From Orobanche coerulescens (lineage: Eukaryota; Streptophyta; Magnoliopsida; Lamiales; Orobanchaceae), in assembly GCA_033398695.1 (NCBI GenBank), contig CM065802.1, positions 149,840,096-149,904,095 on the forward strand: a stretch of DNA of 64,000 nt. The letters are read 5' to 3'. Position numbers and translations under genes: made by a program. Shown one piece after another: positions 10,281 to 20,991 of this stretch. Under the pieces are notes generated by a model, which made no database searches, had not been told where the DNA came from, and saw nothing but the letters and a program-made list of their open reading frames with translations. Within the stretch, counting starts at the first letter, position 1, and the number at the start of each line of letters is the position of its first letter.

Positions 10281-11559
10281 ATGGCTAGAACCAAAAAGCT
10301 CAGCAAAAGGGCCAGGACTCAGTCGTCCCCCACACGAGGGGAAACTTCTCATAGTCGAGACGAGTCAGAGGCACACCAATTTTCTGACCCGGAGATCCAT
10401 ATAATCTTCAACGAGAAGATTCGCCCTCGACCTCTGATCCCGGAGAGGGGATTCACCCCAGCCCCCCAGGACGGGGAGCTTCTGACCATGATCGACGAGA
10501 TGGGGTGGGCCCGTTTCGCTGCACCTCTTGATCCGGCGGTGATATCTATTGTGCAGGAGTTTTATGCGAGCACTTTGTTGAAGCACATTCGGGCGGGGCA
10601 GATGATACAGCAGTTAGATACTCGGACTCAGGTCGTAGTCTGAGGCATTACGGTGGATTTTTCTGTAGCTGCTATTCAGAGGTTATTTGAGCTGCATGTG
10701 GTTGATGAGGCGGCTTATACACGAGTTATGGATAGCCTCACGAAGGAGGCTCTGCTCGAGACTCTTACACAGCCCGACTCCGACTGGGATAGGCGCGCCC
10801 CGGCTTCTTCCACCTTCTACTTTAAGAGCTCGCGCCTCAGTCAGTTCGGGCGAGCCTGGTTGTACTTCATCTGTGCACGTATTGACCCTACCTCGCAGAT
10901 CCGCACTGTTTTTCTCTCTCGAGCCCGTATATTATATGCTATCACCTCCGGGCTGCGATTCGATGTGGCTCCTCTCCTGGTCCGATCTATCTTCCAGTGT
11001 ATTCAGAGAGGGGCCAAGACGGGGCTGAAGCACCCCTCTCTTATCTGCGCTCTGTGCCGGTAGTCGGGGATGGCGTGGTCGGACGACGAGCCGATGTTAG
11101 CTCCCCAGGGCCCGATCGACCATCGCATCATTTCACATTTCGACCAGTGGGGAGGAGCGCCAGCACACGCTCGGGGGCGACCAGTCCCCCGAGCCTCTTC
11201 TGCTGACACAGGGGCAGGCAGATGCCAGCCCGCCGCCCGACAGAGAGCACTTGCAGGCGATGTTCAACGGGTTGAGAGAGGAGATGAGGAGAGAGAGAGA
11301 GAGTCTTATGGCTGCCATGAGAGAGGAGAGCCGGACGGAGAGAGAGAGCATCATTGCTGCCATCCGAGATGAGATGAGAGAGCAGGCCCGCCGGGCCAAC
11401 CGTCGTGAGTCGAGGCGTCTGGCAGCGAGGGATGCCTACCACCAGGAGCACCTTGCTGCATGGACGGCCCACATTATGCACCCGGACGGGCTATTTATTC
11501 CACTTGCTCGGCCAGCCACACCACCCTCCTCGCCGGACGACGCTGGCGCCAGTTCGTGA
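10281..11559 (+). pseudogene. ORF2: PF20167-like protein with coiled coil, unit 2
   Basis: ATG at 10281 (MARTKKLSKRARTQ). I chose this over upstream in-frame codons because the same ATG follows the 3' splice site in the intron-bearing copies at 36184 and 49475. The globular domain (about 10500-11060) and the Arg/Glu-rich coiled coil match unit 1. Stops at 10641-10643 (also present in unit 1, so older than the tandem or its duplication) and 11061-11063 (Gln to stop). About 29 bases are missing near 11180 relative to unit 1, shifting the frame; the C-terminal part is open at 11251-11559. Non-functional. Confidence 0.75.
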
Positions 11560-12833
11560 GCAGACTGGAGGGGAGTACTTGACCTTTCACTTTTATTGCA
11601 TATTATATTTCGTCCATTGAGGTCAATGTGCGTCCAAAGTTTGGGGGGGTTTACTTTCTGTTGATATACTTATTGCTGTACTTGTTTCGTTTACATTTTA
11701 TTTATTTTTAGTTATCTTTTTGTTGCTAGCCTTGCTTGTCGTGTTTTTAATTACTTTTCGTGAATTTTTCGTGCTTCTTTTTGAGTAAAACTGATGTTAC
11801 AATACTGATTTCTCTCTGAAGAAACGGTTGAGTTTTAGTCGAGTTGTAGTCAATGATATCTGTTTCTGTTAAGTCTTCATTTAGGTCCGAAATTTTTTCG
11901 TTTTTGTAGAAATCTTAGAAGATAAGAAAGGAGACATACGTGTTTTCAAATCGCCACCTATACGTTTGGTTACATTTTTCCCAATAGCTAGTCGTCCAGT
12001 AAAATAAGTCGTGTTGGAACCTAATTTGAGTTTAGAGTCGGACTGTTTTTCCCAAAAGTCGTGATATTATTTATTCTATGACGGGAAGTCTAGTAACCGG
12101 GGGTATTCGCGTGACCCGTTGTTTACTCTCGCATAAAACGACGACCCAAATTAGACTAGTGGGTTAGAGATTTCGCTTGTTTCGATGACGGGGAGCCTAG
12201 TAACCGGGGGTATTCGCGTGACCCGTTGTTTACTCTCGCGTAAAACAGCAACCTTGAATCGGACATGCGGGAATAGCTATTCGAGTTGTTTCTCCGTTGT
12301 GGAGGGGAACTTAGTAACTAGAAGCATCCATGTGCCCCATGAGTGTCTTTTACGTCAAACGGTTCCCCAATAAATGAGAATGGAATTCCACCCTAGGATT
12401 ATCCCGATGAAACATCCCGAGATCCGAACCTAGTGGTCAACTCGAATCATCTTATTGAGCATATATAAGGGAATATTGTCCGAGGGTTAATATTTATGTA
12501 ACTCTTCAAATTTTTGCCACTAGACTGTGGGATTTGGGCGAGTTAGTTTGTTTATTTTAACCTTTCATGTTGACGGTCGATTAAATTCACACTTATTAAT
12601 CTTTAAGCTGGATTTTCTTCATGAACGATTGATTAGGACTGAAGTTGGTTACTTTGTGGAATCATTGTCCTGGATGTAGCAAGCTATTACGATACTTGTA
12701 TTATTCTTTGAGATTTTCAGGATAGTATTGATTACGTTGAGCACTATGAGTGGCACAATTATTCACGATATTCTTTTCTTGAAATTGATTATTTTTGCTT
12801 GAGGACAAGCAAAGGCTCAAGTTTGGGGGTATT
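11560..12833 (+). other. Conserved non-coding 3' region of unit 2
   Basis: As in unit 1: polypurine-like run after ORF2 at 11635-11650, triplicated ~70-bp repeats at about 12070-12372, and the LTR-adjacent polypurine tract at about 12819-12833. No gene seen. Confidence 0.7.
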
Positions 12834-14160
12834 TGTTAGGCGTATTTTTATACGCTTATTTATCATTATTTTGTATTATTTTGGCGAGTAAACTTACATA
12901 AATGAGCTTTTAATTCCTTATTCTTGTATGTCTGACAAGAAATTGGAGTCCGGAAGCTAAAACGAGGCAAAACGGGCGAAAATGGCGATTTTTGGCCTGG
13001 GGGCCGCGACACGTACCAAGTAATCCGCGGCACACGAAGGTAGCCAGCAGACACCGAGTAAACTGTACTCTGAGCCGCGACACAGATGAAGTGAGCGGCG
13101 GCCCAGGAGGAAAAATCTGCGCCCAGATTCCTCGCTGAGTGCCGTGAGCCGCGGCACAGATTAAGTGAGCTGCGGCCTACGGGGCGGTTTTGATAGAAAG
13201 TGCCGCGTTTCTGGGCCGTTTTGGAGCCTGTTCTCGACCTAATCACACGGACGCGATTTGGAGGCTGCTGGGAGCTATAAGTAAGGGTTTAAGGCCATAA
13301 TTAAATTTTTTTTGGAAGATCGATCAATCTTGGAGGAGGAATATCGCAGAGGAGAGGAATAAGCAGAAGACATCAAGAGCAGAGGGCGGAAGCCAGAATA
13401 ACGGAGGAATCCGAGCTCTTCATCTGCGTTTGATTTTCATGCTTTCATTCATTAATTCTGTATTTTTATCTTTTAGCATGTCAGGCTAAAACCCTATTCT
13501 AGGATTTTGATGAAACCTAAGTTTTGACGGATTTGCTTTTGATTATCTATATAATTCCCTTTTCTGTTGAGTTTTCCCAATCGATTTTAATGCTTTCAAT
13601 TGTCTGGCTAATAATTGGATTGTTTTAATTACTCAACTCAAATTGGGAGAGGAGAGTTGGTCAGGAACTATTGGTGAGAACCGTTTTATCTTGTGAGATA
13701 GAAATATACTCATAGGAACTACGTGGCCTTTTGGAGATTTTGTGCTTTTTGCCTATTGTCGAATTAATTCACCTAGGGATAGAGTGCGTTATTCGCCTTT
13801 AGAAAAATCTATTGACCTCGGGAGAGGCGGTAGAGTATTTTAGCAATCTTCGCCTTCAATAAATTGGGGAAATCATTAACTTCAGATAATCGAGAGTAAA
13901 TTCGGATAAACCATGGTGGATTCAGAATCCTAGAGTTATTCATCATTTAATTTTCTTTCTTCAAGCGATCGTTTCTACAGTTAGTCTTTTATTGGTTTTA
14001 TTTAGTTATTAATTGCAACTCAAATTTTGACTGTTCAAATAATATTAGAATACATATAAATCGGTACTTAGTGATTCAGTCCTCGTGGGAATGATACTCA
14101 CTCATTACTTTATTACTTGTCTACGATAACGTGCACTTGCGTTTACGAAATATCGCAACA
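12834..14160 (+). repeat. 3' LTR of the tandem element (1327 bp)
   Basis: Begins TGTTAGGCG and ends CGCAACA. Nearly the same length and sequence as the LTR at 5583. Its palindrome array (about 13009-13170) has more changes (CCGCGACA, GCGGCGGC, GCTGCGGC), and the TATA box reads TATAAGTA at 13275-13282. The next five bases are GAATG, the expected target duplication. Confidence 0.92.
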
Positions 14161-14864
14161 GAATGTCCCTCACACATAGAGACACGGTTACGGAGGTCGG
14201 TCCATCGAACTCTGCGACCGTACACACAGTCGTCCTCCCTCAAAGAATCAGCAAAACTCAAGATAGCTCATCAAACATACTATTTTCGTTCCCTTACTTA
14301 CACTAAGTAAACAAAAACAAGGGGCAAAGTGGAGCTATTCCTGAAATGCGATCGGGAGGAAGGGACCATACACGATCGGCTTCGTTCAAACACACACATG
14401 ACGATCGGTTTTGTTCAAGAAATTTACAAGTAAGAATTTTCAAGTGTATCAATACAATCGGATCCATTCAACATTCAAACAGTCGATCGTACAAACAAGG
14501 CATCAGGTGCAATTGTGTAAACACTTGTACAAATTCATTTGCAAACATTCAGAAGAGACGATCGTACATATAAAGAATCAGATGCGAAGAAGAAGTATTT
14601 TATTCCATTCAAAATGATCGTACATACAAGCCCGAAGGCAATACAAGAGAAAACTGGAAATTACAATGCAAAGGAAAACAAAACAAACTCCAGCCTCACT
14701 CAGGCCACCCCCGACTGGCCTTCACCTCCAGCAGGCGGATCGGCGCGCACTTTCTCACCGTCTTTAGGATAAATAAGTTTATCCGGAAACGGATACCAAC
14801 TCAGATCAATCCCTAAGTCGGTGAGATCGAGGATCGGCAGGGAGAAGTCCGGCTGCAAAGGATG
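14161..14864. other. Non-coding region downstream of the Tat antisense gene, rich in CGATCG words
   Basis: No coding signal. At least six palindromic GATCG-type words (around 14341, 14372, 14402, 14484, 14560, 14624), several as CGATCGG or CGATCGTAC. The same word type recurs around the 3' LTR of the element (22700-23300). Confidence 0.45.
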
Positions 14865-15618
14865 CTAAAAAACATAGGCTTTGAAGGTTTCCATCATAGG
14901 ACCGACCTCGAGCCCTACCTTCTTGGCAGCACGGATAGCGTCGGCGTAAGCCACATAGTAGGAGAACTCGCCGACGTACCCCACATTAAGGTAGGGATCG
15001 GTCTCGATCGCCTTTAATTGCTCCTTCAGCCCCGCAGTCGTCTTATCAGCCTCCGCAAGCTCGGCTGCCTTGGCGGCGAGTTCCCCTTTCGTCTTCTCCA
15101 GCTCGCCGTTGAGCCGATCCACTGTCACCTTCAGCCCAGTCACCTCCTCCTGCGAGGCCGCGTGCAACCGACGAGCATCCGTCATCTGGTCGCGGAACCG
15201 ATCGGCCACCTCCTTGGACCGGCCAAGCTCTTGCTTAATCCGGTCGAGGTCTTGTTTGGACCTTTTGGCCATCTCAATATGGTCCTTTTCCATGGCCATG
15301 ATCCGGTTAGCGAACTCGGCATTCTGGTTCCGGGCAACCTCGAGATCTTGATGGAGGCGAGCATTAGAGGGTCGTCCCTCATAATACTTAATGGCTTGGG
15401 TGGACATCGTCGCCGCCTGGAGAGTCAGGGCGAGCGTCGCCTGCATGGCATCTCCAGACCGCCAACGAGCAATCGCGTCGAGGTCGGTCGTCCAAGCCTT
15501 AGGAAGAGAGGTGATGGCCCGGGAGACATAAGAAGGAACGTCGAGGGACTGGCGCAGAGACATGCTCGCCAGGAAATCCAACACCATCGGCGATGTGTCC
15601 GGATCGGCAAGACGGATC
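14865..15618 (-). CDS. Tat antisense gene, last exon: long coiled-coil domain
   Basis: The frame runs from the 3' splice site (CAG at 15621-15619) to the stop at 14865. After a short segment (RIRLADPDTSPMVLDF) it encodes about 130 residues rich in Glu, Lys, Ala and Gln with heptad spacing, a likely coiled coil, then a C terminus with NVGYVGEFSYYVAYADAIRAAK. The preceding intron (15619-15702, 84 bp) has GTAAG and TTGCAG borders and joins the exons in frame. Such coiled-coil tails are typical of plant Transposase_28 proteins. Cellular role unknown. This exon is intact. Confidence 0.75.
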
Positions 15619-15702
15619 CTGCAACACAAACAAAAAGAAACAAAGGAGTTAGTATACATCCTACACAAATAGCCTAACTCAGAAAGATCAAACCGGTCTT
15701 AC

Positions 15703-16109
15703 CTGTTGACCAACTCGGGGTCGCGGCCGATAAAGGGCTTGCCCCGAGGTGTTTCGGCTTCGGCGATCGCCGCAGTTTTCAGGAAGGCAGCAGAGGGCCT
15801 GGACCCCTCCGCCATCGGAACAACAGAAATAGGTGGCGCGGCAACCGGCGGCTCCAAAATAGATACCTCCACGTCAGCAGTCGGCAGGGACTCCTCCGGC
15901 CTCCGCCTCTTGCGGTTGCGCTGGAGCTGTTCTTCCTCCTGGGCTTCCGGCTCGACGACCGACACCATAGTAGGTCTCATCGCAGGAGCAGGACGGGACG
16001 TCGTTGCTGGGGCATGACCCGTCTTCTTTCCCTGGTGAATATGACCCAAAAGATCGGGGTTCGACATTGAGATCTCTTTCGGGGGCTCAGAATAATGGGG
16101 AAAATGGAT
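15703..16109 (-). CDS. Tat antisense gene, third exon: Pro/Ala-rich linker
   Basis: It encodes MSNPDLLGHIHQGKK and a low-complexity Pro/Ala/Glu region with a basic stretch (NRKRRRPEES) that may be a nuclear signal. The donor at 15702 (GTAAGACC) joins the next exon in frame. The acceptor is placed at 16110 (TAG). Joining it to the previous exon at 16197 leaves the frame off, so either this junction is one or two bases different or this copy has an indel. Confidence 0.6.
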
Positions 16110-16196
16110 CTATGTCAAAGAAGAAATTCAGATAAGGTAGACATCTCTATCAAACAGACAATCGTCAAGCAGAAAAGAGGAAATGAAAACTTATAC

Positions 16197-16361
16197 CTGG
16201 AACCTTCAGATGGCAAGGGAAGCGAAACAATCGAGCTTCCAACCGATGAGGTTCATGGTTGAGTGTGCGAACGTCGATGTAGGAGTCCGGCAGACCGCGA
16301 ATTCGCTCCCAAACGATCAAACAGTCGAAAGGAAGGTCGCCGATCGCTGGAACGAGGAAAC
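16197..16361 (-). CDS. Tat antisense gene, second exon of the visible part
   Basis: Open in one frame between the acceptor (TTTTTTCAG, ending 16362) and the donor GTATAAG (from 16196). The protein contains FLVPAIGDLPFDCLIVWERI and DSYIDVRTLNHEPHRLEARLF. The 69-bp intron 16362-16430 joins it in frame, phase 1, to the Transposase_28-like exon. Confidence 0.65.
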
Positions 16362-16430
16362 CTGAAAAAAGGAAACCAAATTAGATCAGTCCAAGGGGTA
16401 TCCGATCAAAGGGAGAGTTAAAACCCTTAC

Positions 16431-17332
16431 TCGGATTCCTCTCCCGAAAAGTGGTGGGGATATTCATCTCTTCCTCCGGCTTATCACTGGATGCCGACCT
16501 CCATGCTCCGCTGACCCAAAACCATTTCGTCACGTTGCCTCGGGTCTTGTTCGGCACACCGAGGACCACTCTGCACATGCGACCCTGAATGTGATAGCCG
16601 CCAAATGAGCCATTCTGCGCCGTCAGCTTGAAGAGGTAGTTCATTTCCAACGCAGAAGGCAGGCGGAACAACCGATGACCGCCAAAAAGTGTCAAGGTGC
16701 AAATGATCTGCATCCAGGCATTCGGCGTCAGCTGGAGCGGCGCCACATTCCAGGAGATCAGCAAATATGACACGGCGAACGGCAAGGGGAACCGCAGGCC
16801 AGCCTCCAGAATCATTTCGTTGACGGCAACCAAACCCTCGAGAGGTTGGTCGGCACGTTCGTTCTCCGAGGGCACGTGCAGCGAGACATCGGAAGGGATA
16901 TGGAATTTCGCACTCCAAGGACTCAAGTCATTCCTGGTCGCCGAACTCCGAACCTGACCGAGGGTCCACAGGGAGCTATCCGCAGCCCGAAATGCCGTTC
17001 GCTTCACGGGCTCATAGGGGTGGGCGGCCGAGTATGCTTCGAAGTCAAACTCGGAACATGGTCCGGAAATCCCCTCCATAAGACCGGCGAAATCCAAAAA
17101 GGCAGGGCCGAACACGTTGTTCTGCTCCCAGTACAGCCTCACCACTTCATCCTCATCCACCGGCGAGCCCCTCTGCCCCGCCACCGCCGACCTTGCCATG
17201 TCAGCTTCATTGAAAATCTCTTCAATCTCCGCATGTGCAATCCCCGCACGAATGGCCTCAATGGCCGTTTCCATATGAAGAGCCACGGGGGTTTATTCCT
17301 GGTCAGGCAAAGCCGCGCGGCGGAAGAGCTAC
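16431..17332 (-). pseudogene. Tat antisense gene, Transposase_28-like exon (rest of exon at 22252-22290)
   Basis: The protein has LRFPLPFAVSYLLISWNV, LTPNAWMQIICTLTLFG and WFWVSGAW, the pattern of the plant 'putative gypsy type transposon' domain (PF04195, Transposase_28; assigned from memory). The natural ATG is at 22290 (MSGGGSKTYEAG), separated by the 4.9-kb insertion with duplication GCTAC. Joining both sides gives an N terminus that needs one frameshift and carries one stop before residue VALHMETAIEAI, so this copy is inactive. There is no reverse transcriptase homology; function of the family is unknown. Confidence 0.75.
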
Positions 17333-18588
17333 TGTTAGGCATATTTTTATGCTCTTTTATATCATTATTTTATATCCATCTTGAGCCTAATTCAGCATAA
17401 ATGAGCTTTTAATGCACTATTCTTATATGTTTTGCAGGAAATCGGAGTCCGGAAGCCGAAACGATGAAAACGCGAAAAAAGTAGCTTTTGGTCATGAGCC
17501 GCGGCACAAACCATGTGAGCCGCGGCACAGAAGATGGCTCAAAGCGCCAGTGCAATCAGATTGAGCCGCAGCACGCATAAGCCGAGCCGCGGCACAGAAG
17601 GAAAACAGAGCCTGTGTTTTAATCTGTGCCCCGTGAGCCGCGGCACAGCTTAAGTGAGCCGCGGCACACGGGGCGGTTTTGGTGTACTCCGCGCGGGGTT
17701 GGGCCGTTTTGGAGCCTGTTCTCGACCTAATCACACGGACGCGTTTTGGAGGCTGAGGACGACTATAAATAAGCATCATAGGGCTGAACAAGAGGTGGAT
17801 CGATGAGATCGGACAGAGAGGAGATCGATAGCTAGGGCGAAGAACACAAGGAGGAGATTTGTGGGCGACGACAAGACCACGGATCCCTACGGTTTTTCTG
17901 CATCTTAGTTCCTAGATCTATTCGAGTAGGATTTTGATTGTAACCGATTTCATGACGGTTTGATTATTTATTATTATTTCGATTTACTCGTTATTCTATT
18001 GAATTGGATTCTTCTTACTGTTCTTAATGCTTTTTAATTGTCTGGCCAACAGTTAATTTCTTTTGAATGTCTTTATGGATTCGGGAGATGAAATTTAGGC
18101 ATAGTTCTTGTGAGACGAATCATAATTTTCATGAGATAGGGATATACTTATGAGAATTGTGAAGCCTTTTATTGTGGAAATTCTTGAACTGTTTTAGCTA
18201 TAAATTATCTAATTCGAATAGGGATATATCGAGTTAATAATTCGTAGTATTTTCTATCGACCTTGGGAAAGGCTTTAGAATAATTTAGGAATTCCTGGCT
18301 TACAATCAATTGAATAACAGTGAATTGAATTGAATAAATATCATTCCTGATTGTTTGAGGTGAAAATCATAATCCTACTCCCATATTAGTATTATTATTA
18401 TTATTAGTACTATTATTTATTAGTTTAGGTATAAATTCCGTTTAATTGTTCTTCAAATAAAATTGTGAGTCGACTTTATTTTGGTACTTAGTGAAATCAG
18501 TCCTCGAGGGAACGATACTTTACTTATCACTTTATTACTTGTTGACACCGTGCACTTGCGGCATATTGTGAGGGAATTTCCCACAACA
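17333..18588 (+). repeat. 5' LTR of the 4.9-kb element (1256 bp)
   Basis: TGTTAGGCAT...CACAACA. Six palindromes start at 17498, 17519, 17564, 17586, 17637 and 17658 (steps 21, 45, 22, 51, 21). One is GCCGCAGC; the rest are exact GCCGCGGC. TATAAATA lies at 17764-17771. U5 differs strongly from the A-type LTR while the array layout is kept. Confidence 0.93.
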
Positions 18589-18594
18589 AGTTTT

Positions 18595-18612
18595 TGGCGG
18601 CGTTGCCGGGGA
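18595..18612 (+). other. Primer binding site for tRNA-Asp, one mismatch
   Basis: TGGCGGCGTTGCCGGGGA differs from the A-type site by one base (sixth position). Confidence 0.85.
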
Positions 18613-18734
18613 CTGATTTTTCGCTAATATCAATACCAAGCGACTCTAATTTTAATTTGAAGTTTTCTTTAGTCTCTTTATTTTTATTATGTTTTCCTTT
18701 GAGTATCGTGGCCCTTGGCATTTCATAAATTTCG

Positions 18735-19427
18735 ATGTTCTTAATAATTTGCCAAATAGGGTCAACAAATTTCCCCTCCCCAAAACAAAAGACCATGCTT
18801 GAACAATGTGTAGACGTTCTCAAAAATCCTGATAGTGCCCTTTTTGAGCTAGAATGTGCACGTCGTGGTCTTGAGATTCACTATGGTTATTTTCCAGCTC
18901 ATATATTTAGTATTGAAGTTGAGGGGGAGGTTGAGATGAAAGACATGCTAAGTTTTAGGGTCGATCCCCCAGCACCCGATAATTACATAAAGTGTGATGA
19001 GCCTGTAGAAGAAGTTACCATTGGTGATGTTTCCAAAATAATTTCATTAAATCGTCATCAAACTTCGACTAATAAGGTGAGCACTTTTGTGCCAAAAATT
19101 TTATTAACAGTGCCGCGCATTATCTTTCCTAAATCCATAATGGGAGAAATTGACCCTATTACTTTTGATTCTGTTGAGGCTGATACCATGAGTTCTAATG
19201 AGGTTGTTCATGATAAGTCTTTATTATTTACCCATTCGAACTCTGCTTATTTTTTCATGCCGTATCATTATTATATTCTTCCATCATTTTTTGGTTGCCC
19301 GCATAATTATTCTTACTCATTAATTTTGGCAACCGGGCATGAACCAAAGCCTCCCTTATGGAATAAGAGGCTTATAGATTGCAAGAAGGGAGCATTTGGC
19401 AATCTCCCTAGAAAAAAGCCACGTTAA
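18735..19427 (+). CDS. Uncharacterised ORF of the non-autonomous element (230 codons)
   Basis: One open frame from the ATG at 18735 to the stop at 19425-19427; an internal ATG at 18798 (MLEQCVDVLKNPDSALFELE) may be the real start. The C terminus is basic (LPRKKPR). I recognise no domain: no zinc knuckle, no protease motif, no polymerase. It takes the place of gag between leader and hairpin. That the frame is free of stops while neighbouring retroelement genes are broken suggests a young insertion or a protein under selection. Function unknown. Confidence 0.6.
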   Translation: MFLIICQIGSTNFPSPKQKTMLEQCVDVLKNPDSALFELECARRGLEIHYGYFPAHIFSIEVEGEVEMKDMLSFRVDPPAPDNYIKCDEPVEEVTIGDVSKIISLNRHQTSTNKVSTFVPKILLTVPRIIFPKSIMGEIDPITFDSVEADTMSSNEVVHDKSLLFTHSNSAYFFMPYHYYILPSFFGCPHNYSYSLILATGHEPKPPLWNKRLIDCKKGAFGNLPRKKPR

Positions 19428-19471
19428 ACTCTTTTTGCCACGTCGTGCTCAAGACGTAAAATAGAGCGCTT

Positions 19472-19489
19472 GATGGGAGGCAACCCATT
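19472..19489 (+). other. Post-ORF hairpin with altered stem
   Basis: Stem GATGGG/CCCATT (one G-T pair) around the same loop AGGCAA, preceded by the same AGCGCTT word as in A-type copies. Compared with CTCGGG/CCCGAG, a C-G pair became T-A and a T-A pair became A-T. Confidence 0.6.
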
Positions 19490-20991
19490 ATTTTTACTTG
19501 CTTTCTAGTTAGTTGTTTTTATTTGATTTTTCGGTTTTAATTTATCTTTGTTTTGTTATTTCGTTTGGATTCGTGTATTCTTGTTGGCCCTTATTTCTCT
19601 AATATTTCTTTATAACCCCAATGAGTTATTATTCTTCATATTCTAGTCTTTCCAGGATTTAATGTCTATTGTTATTTCATGAGTAGAGACTAAGTTTGGG
19701 GGTCCCTCGTGATGTTGGACAGACGATTGCACTCAGACATGTGCTGCTTTCAAGAAGACATTTGGAATAAGTTTCACTTTTCCTTATCTCTTTTACTTTC
19801 ACATGAATATGATGATTGATGATTTTATGTGTAGTAAAATTGATTTACTTGGGTATAAATTGCGATTGCTTTATTGTCCTTGCATGCTGTTGATGGTTTT
19901 GTTCAAAACCGTGAATTTTTCGTGAATTTTTCGTGCTTCCGTGTGTAAAACTGATGTTACGATACTGATGTCTCTTGGAAGAAACAGTTGACTCTTGGTC
20001 GAGTTGTAGTCAGCGATATGTGTTTCTGTTGAGTATTCATTTAGGTCCGAAATTTTATCGTTTTTGTAGAAATTTTAGCAGATAAGAAAGGAGACGTACG
20101 TGTTTTCAAATCACCATTTATACGTTTGGTTAAACTTTTCGCGTAGCTAATCGTCTAGTAACATAAGTCTTGTGGGCACTTAAATTGAGTTTAGAGTCGG
20201 ACAGTTTTTCCCAAGAAAAATTCGAGATATTAATTGTTCTATGATGGGAAGTTTAGTAACCGGGGGTTTTCACATGACCCGTTGTTTACTCTCGCGTAAA
20301 ACGACGACCCTGAATATATTAATAATTTAGAAATATCGTATTACCGATGATGGGAAGCCTAGTAATCGGGGGTATTCACGTGACCCGTTGTTTACTCTCG
20401 CGTAAAACAGCAACCTTGACATGCGGAAATAGCTATTCGAGTTGTTTCTCCGCTGTGGAGGGGAACTTAGTAACTAGAAGCATCCATGTGCCCCATGAGT
20501 GTCATTTATGTCAAACGGTTCCCCAATGCATGAGAATGGAATTCCACCCTAGGATTATCCCGATGAAACATCCCGAGATCCGAACCTAGTGGTTAACTCG
20601 AATCATATTATTGATCATACATAAGGGAATGCTGTCCTAGGAGTAATTTTAATAATGAAACTCTTGAATTTTGCCTCTAGACTGTGGGACTCGGCGAATT
20701 GGCTTGTTTAATCTAACCTTTCATATTGACGGTCGGTTAAATTCACGCTTGTTAATCTTTGTGCTTATTTTTCTTCATTAACGATTGATTAGGACTGAAA
20801 TTGGTTACTTAGTGGAATCAGTGTCCTGGATGTGACTCGCTATTACGATACTTGTACTGTTCTTTGAGATTTTCAGGGTAGTATTGATTAAGTTGAGCAC
20901 TATAGACTTGCATGATTATTCACGACCCATTTTGTTTAAGATTGATAATTTTTTGCTTGAGGACAAGCAAAGGCTCAAGTTTGGGGGTATT
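19490..20991 (+). other. Conserved 3' non-coding region of the 4.9-kb element
   Basis: From about 19912 on it aligns with the A-type 3' region, including the ~70-bp repeats (20236-20528) and the LTR-adjacent polypurine tract. A polypurine-like run (AAGTTTGGGGG) lies at 19692-19702. No gene seen. Confidence 0.7.

Larger units (their letters stand above)
1..14160 (+). mobile_element. Tandem non-autonomous Athila-like (Ty3/gypsy) element, 5' end outside window
   Basis: Two internal regions (1-5582 and 6908-12833) of the same order and near-identical sequence are joined by one shared LTR (5583-6907), and the second ends in another LTR (12834-14160). There is no flanking sequence or target duplication between the units: the polypurine tract abuts the shared LTR and a tRNA-Asp primer site follows it. 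Each unit encodes gag-protease and a second PF20167-like ORF but no reverse transcriptase, RNase H or integrase. The structure LTR-internal-LTR-internal-LTR is usually explained by unequal recombination between LTRs. The sequence after 14160 begins GAATG, so that is the expected target duplication; its partner lies outside the window. The host is the Tat-type element continuing at 14161. Confidence 0.85.
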
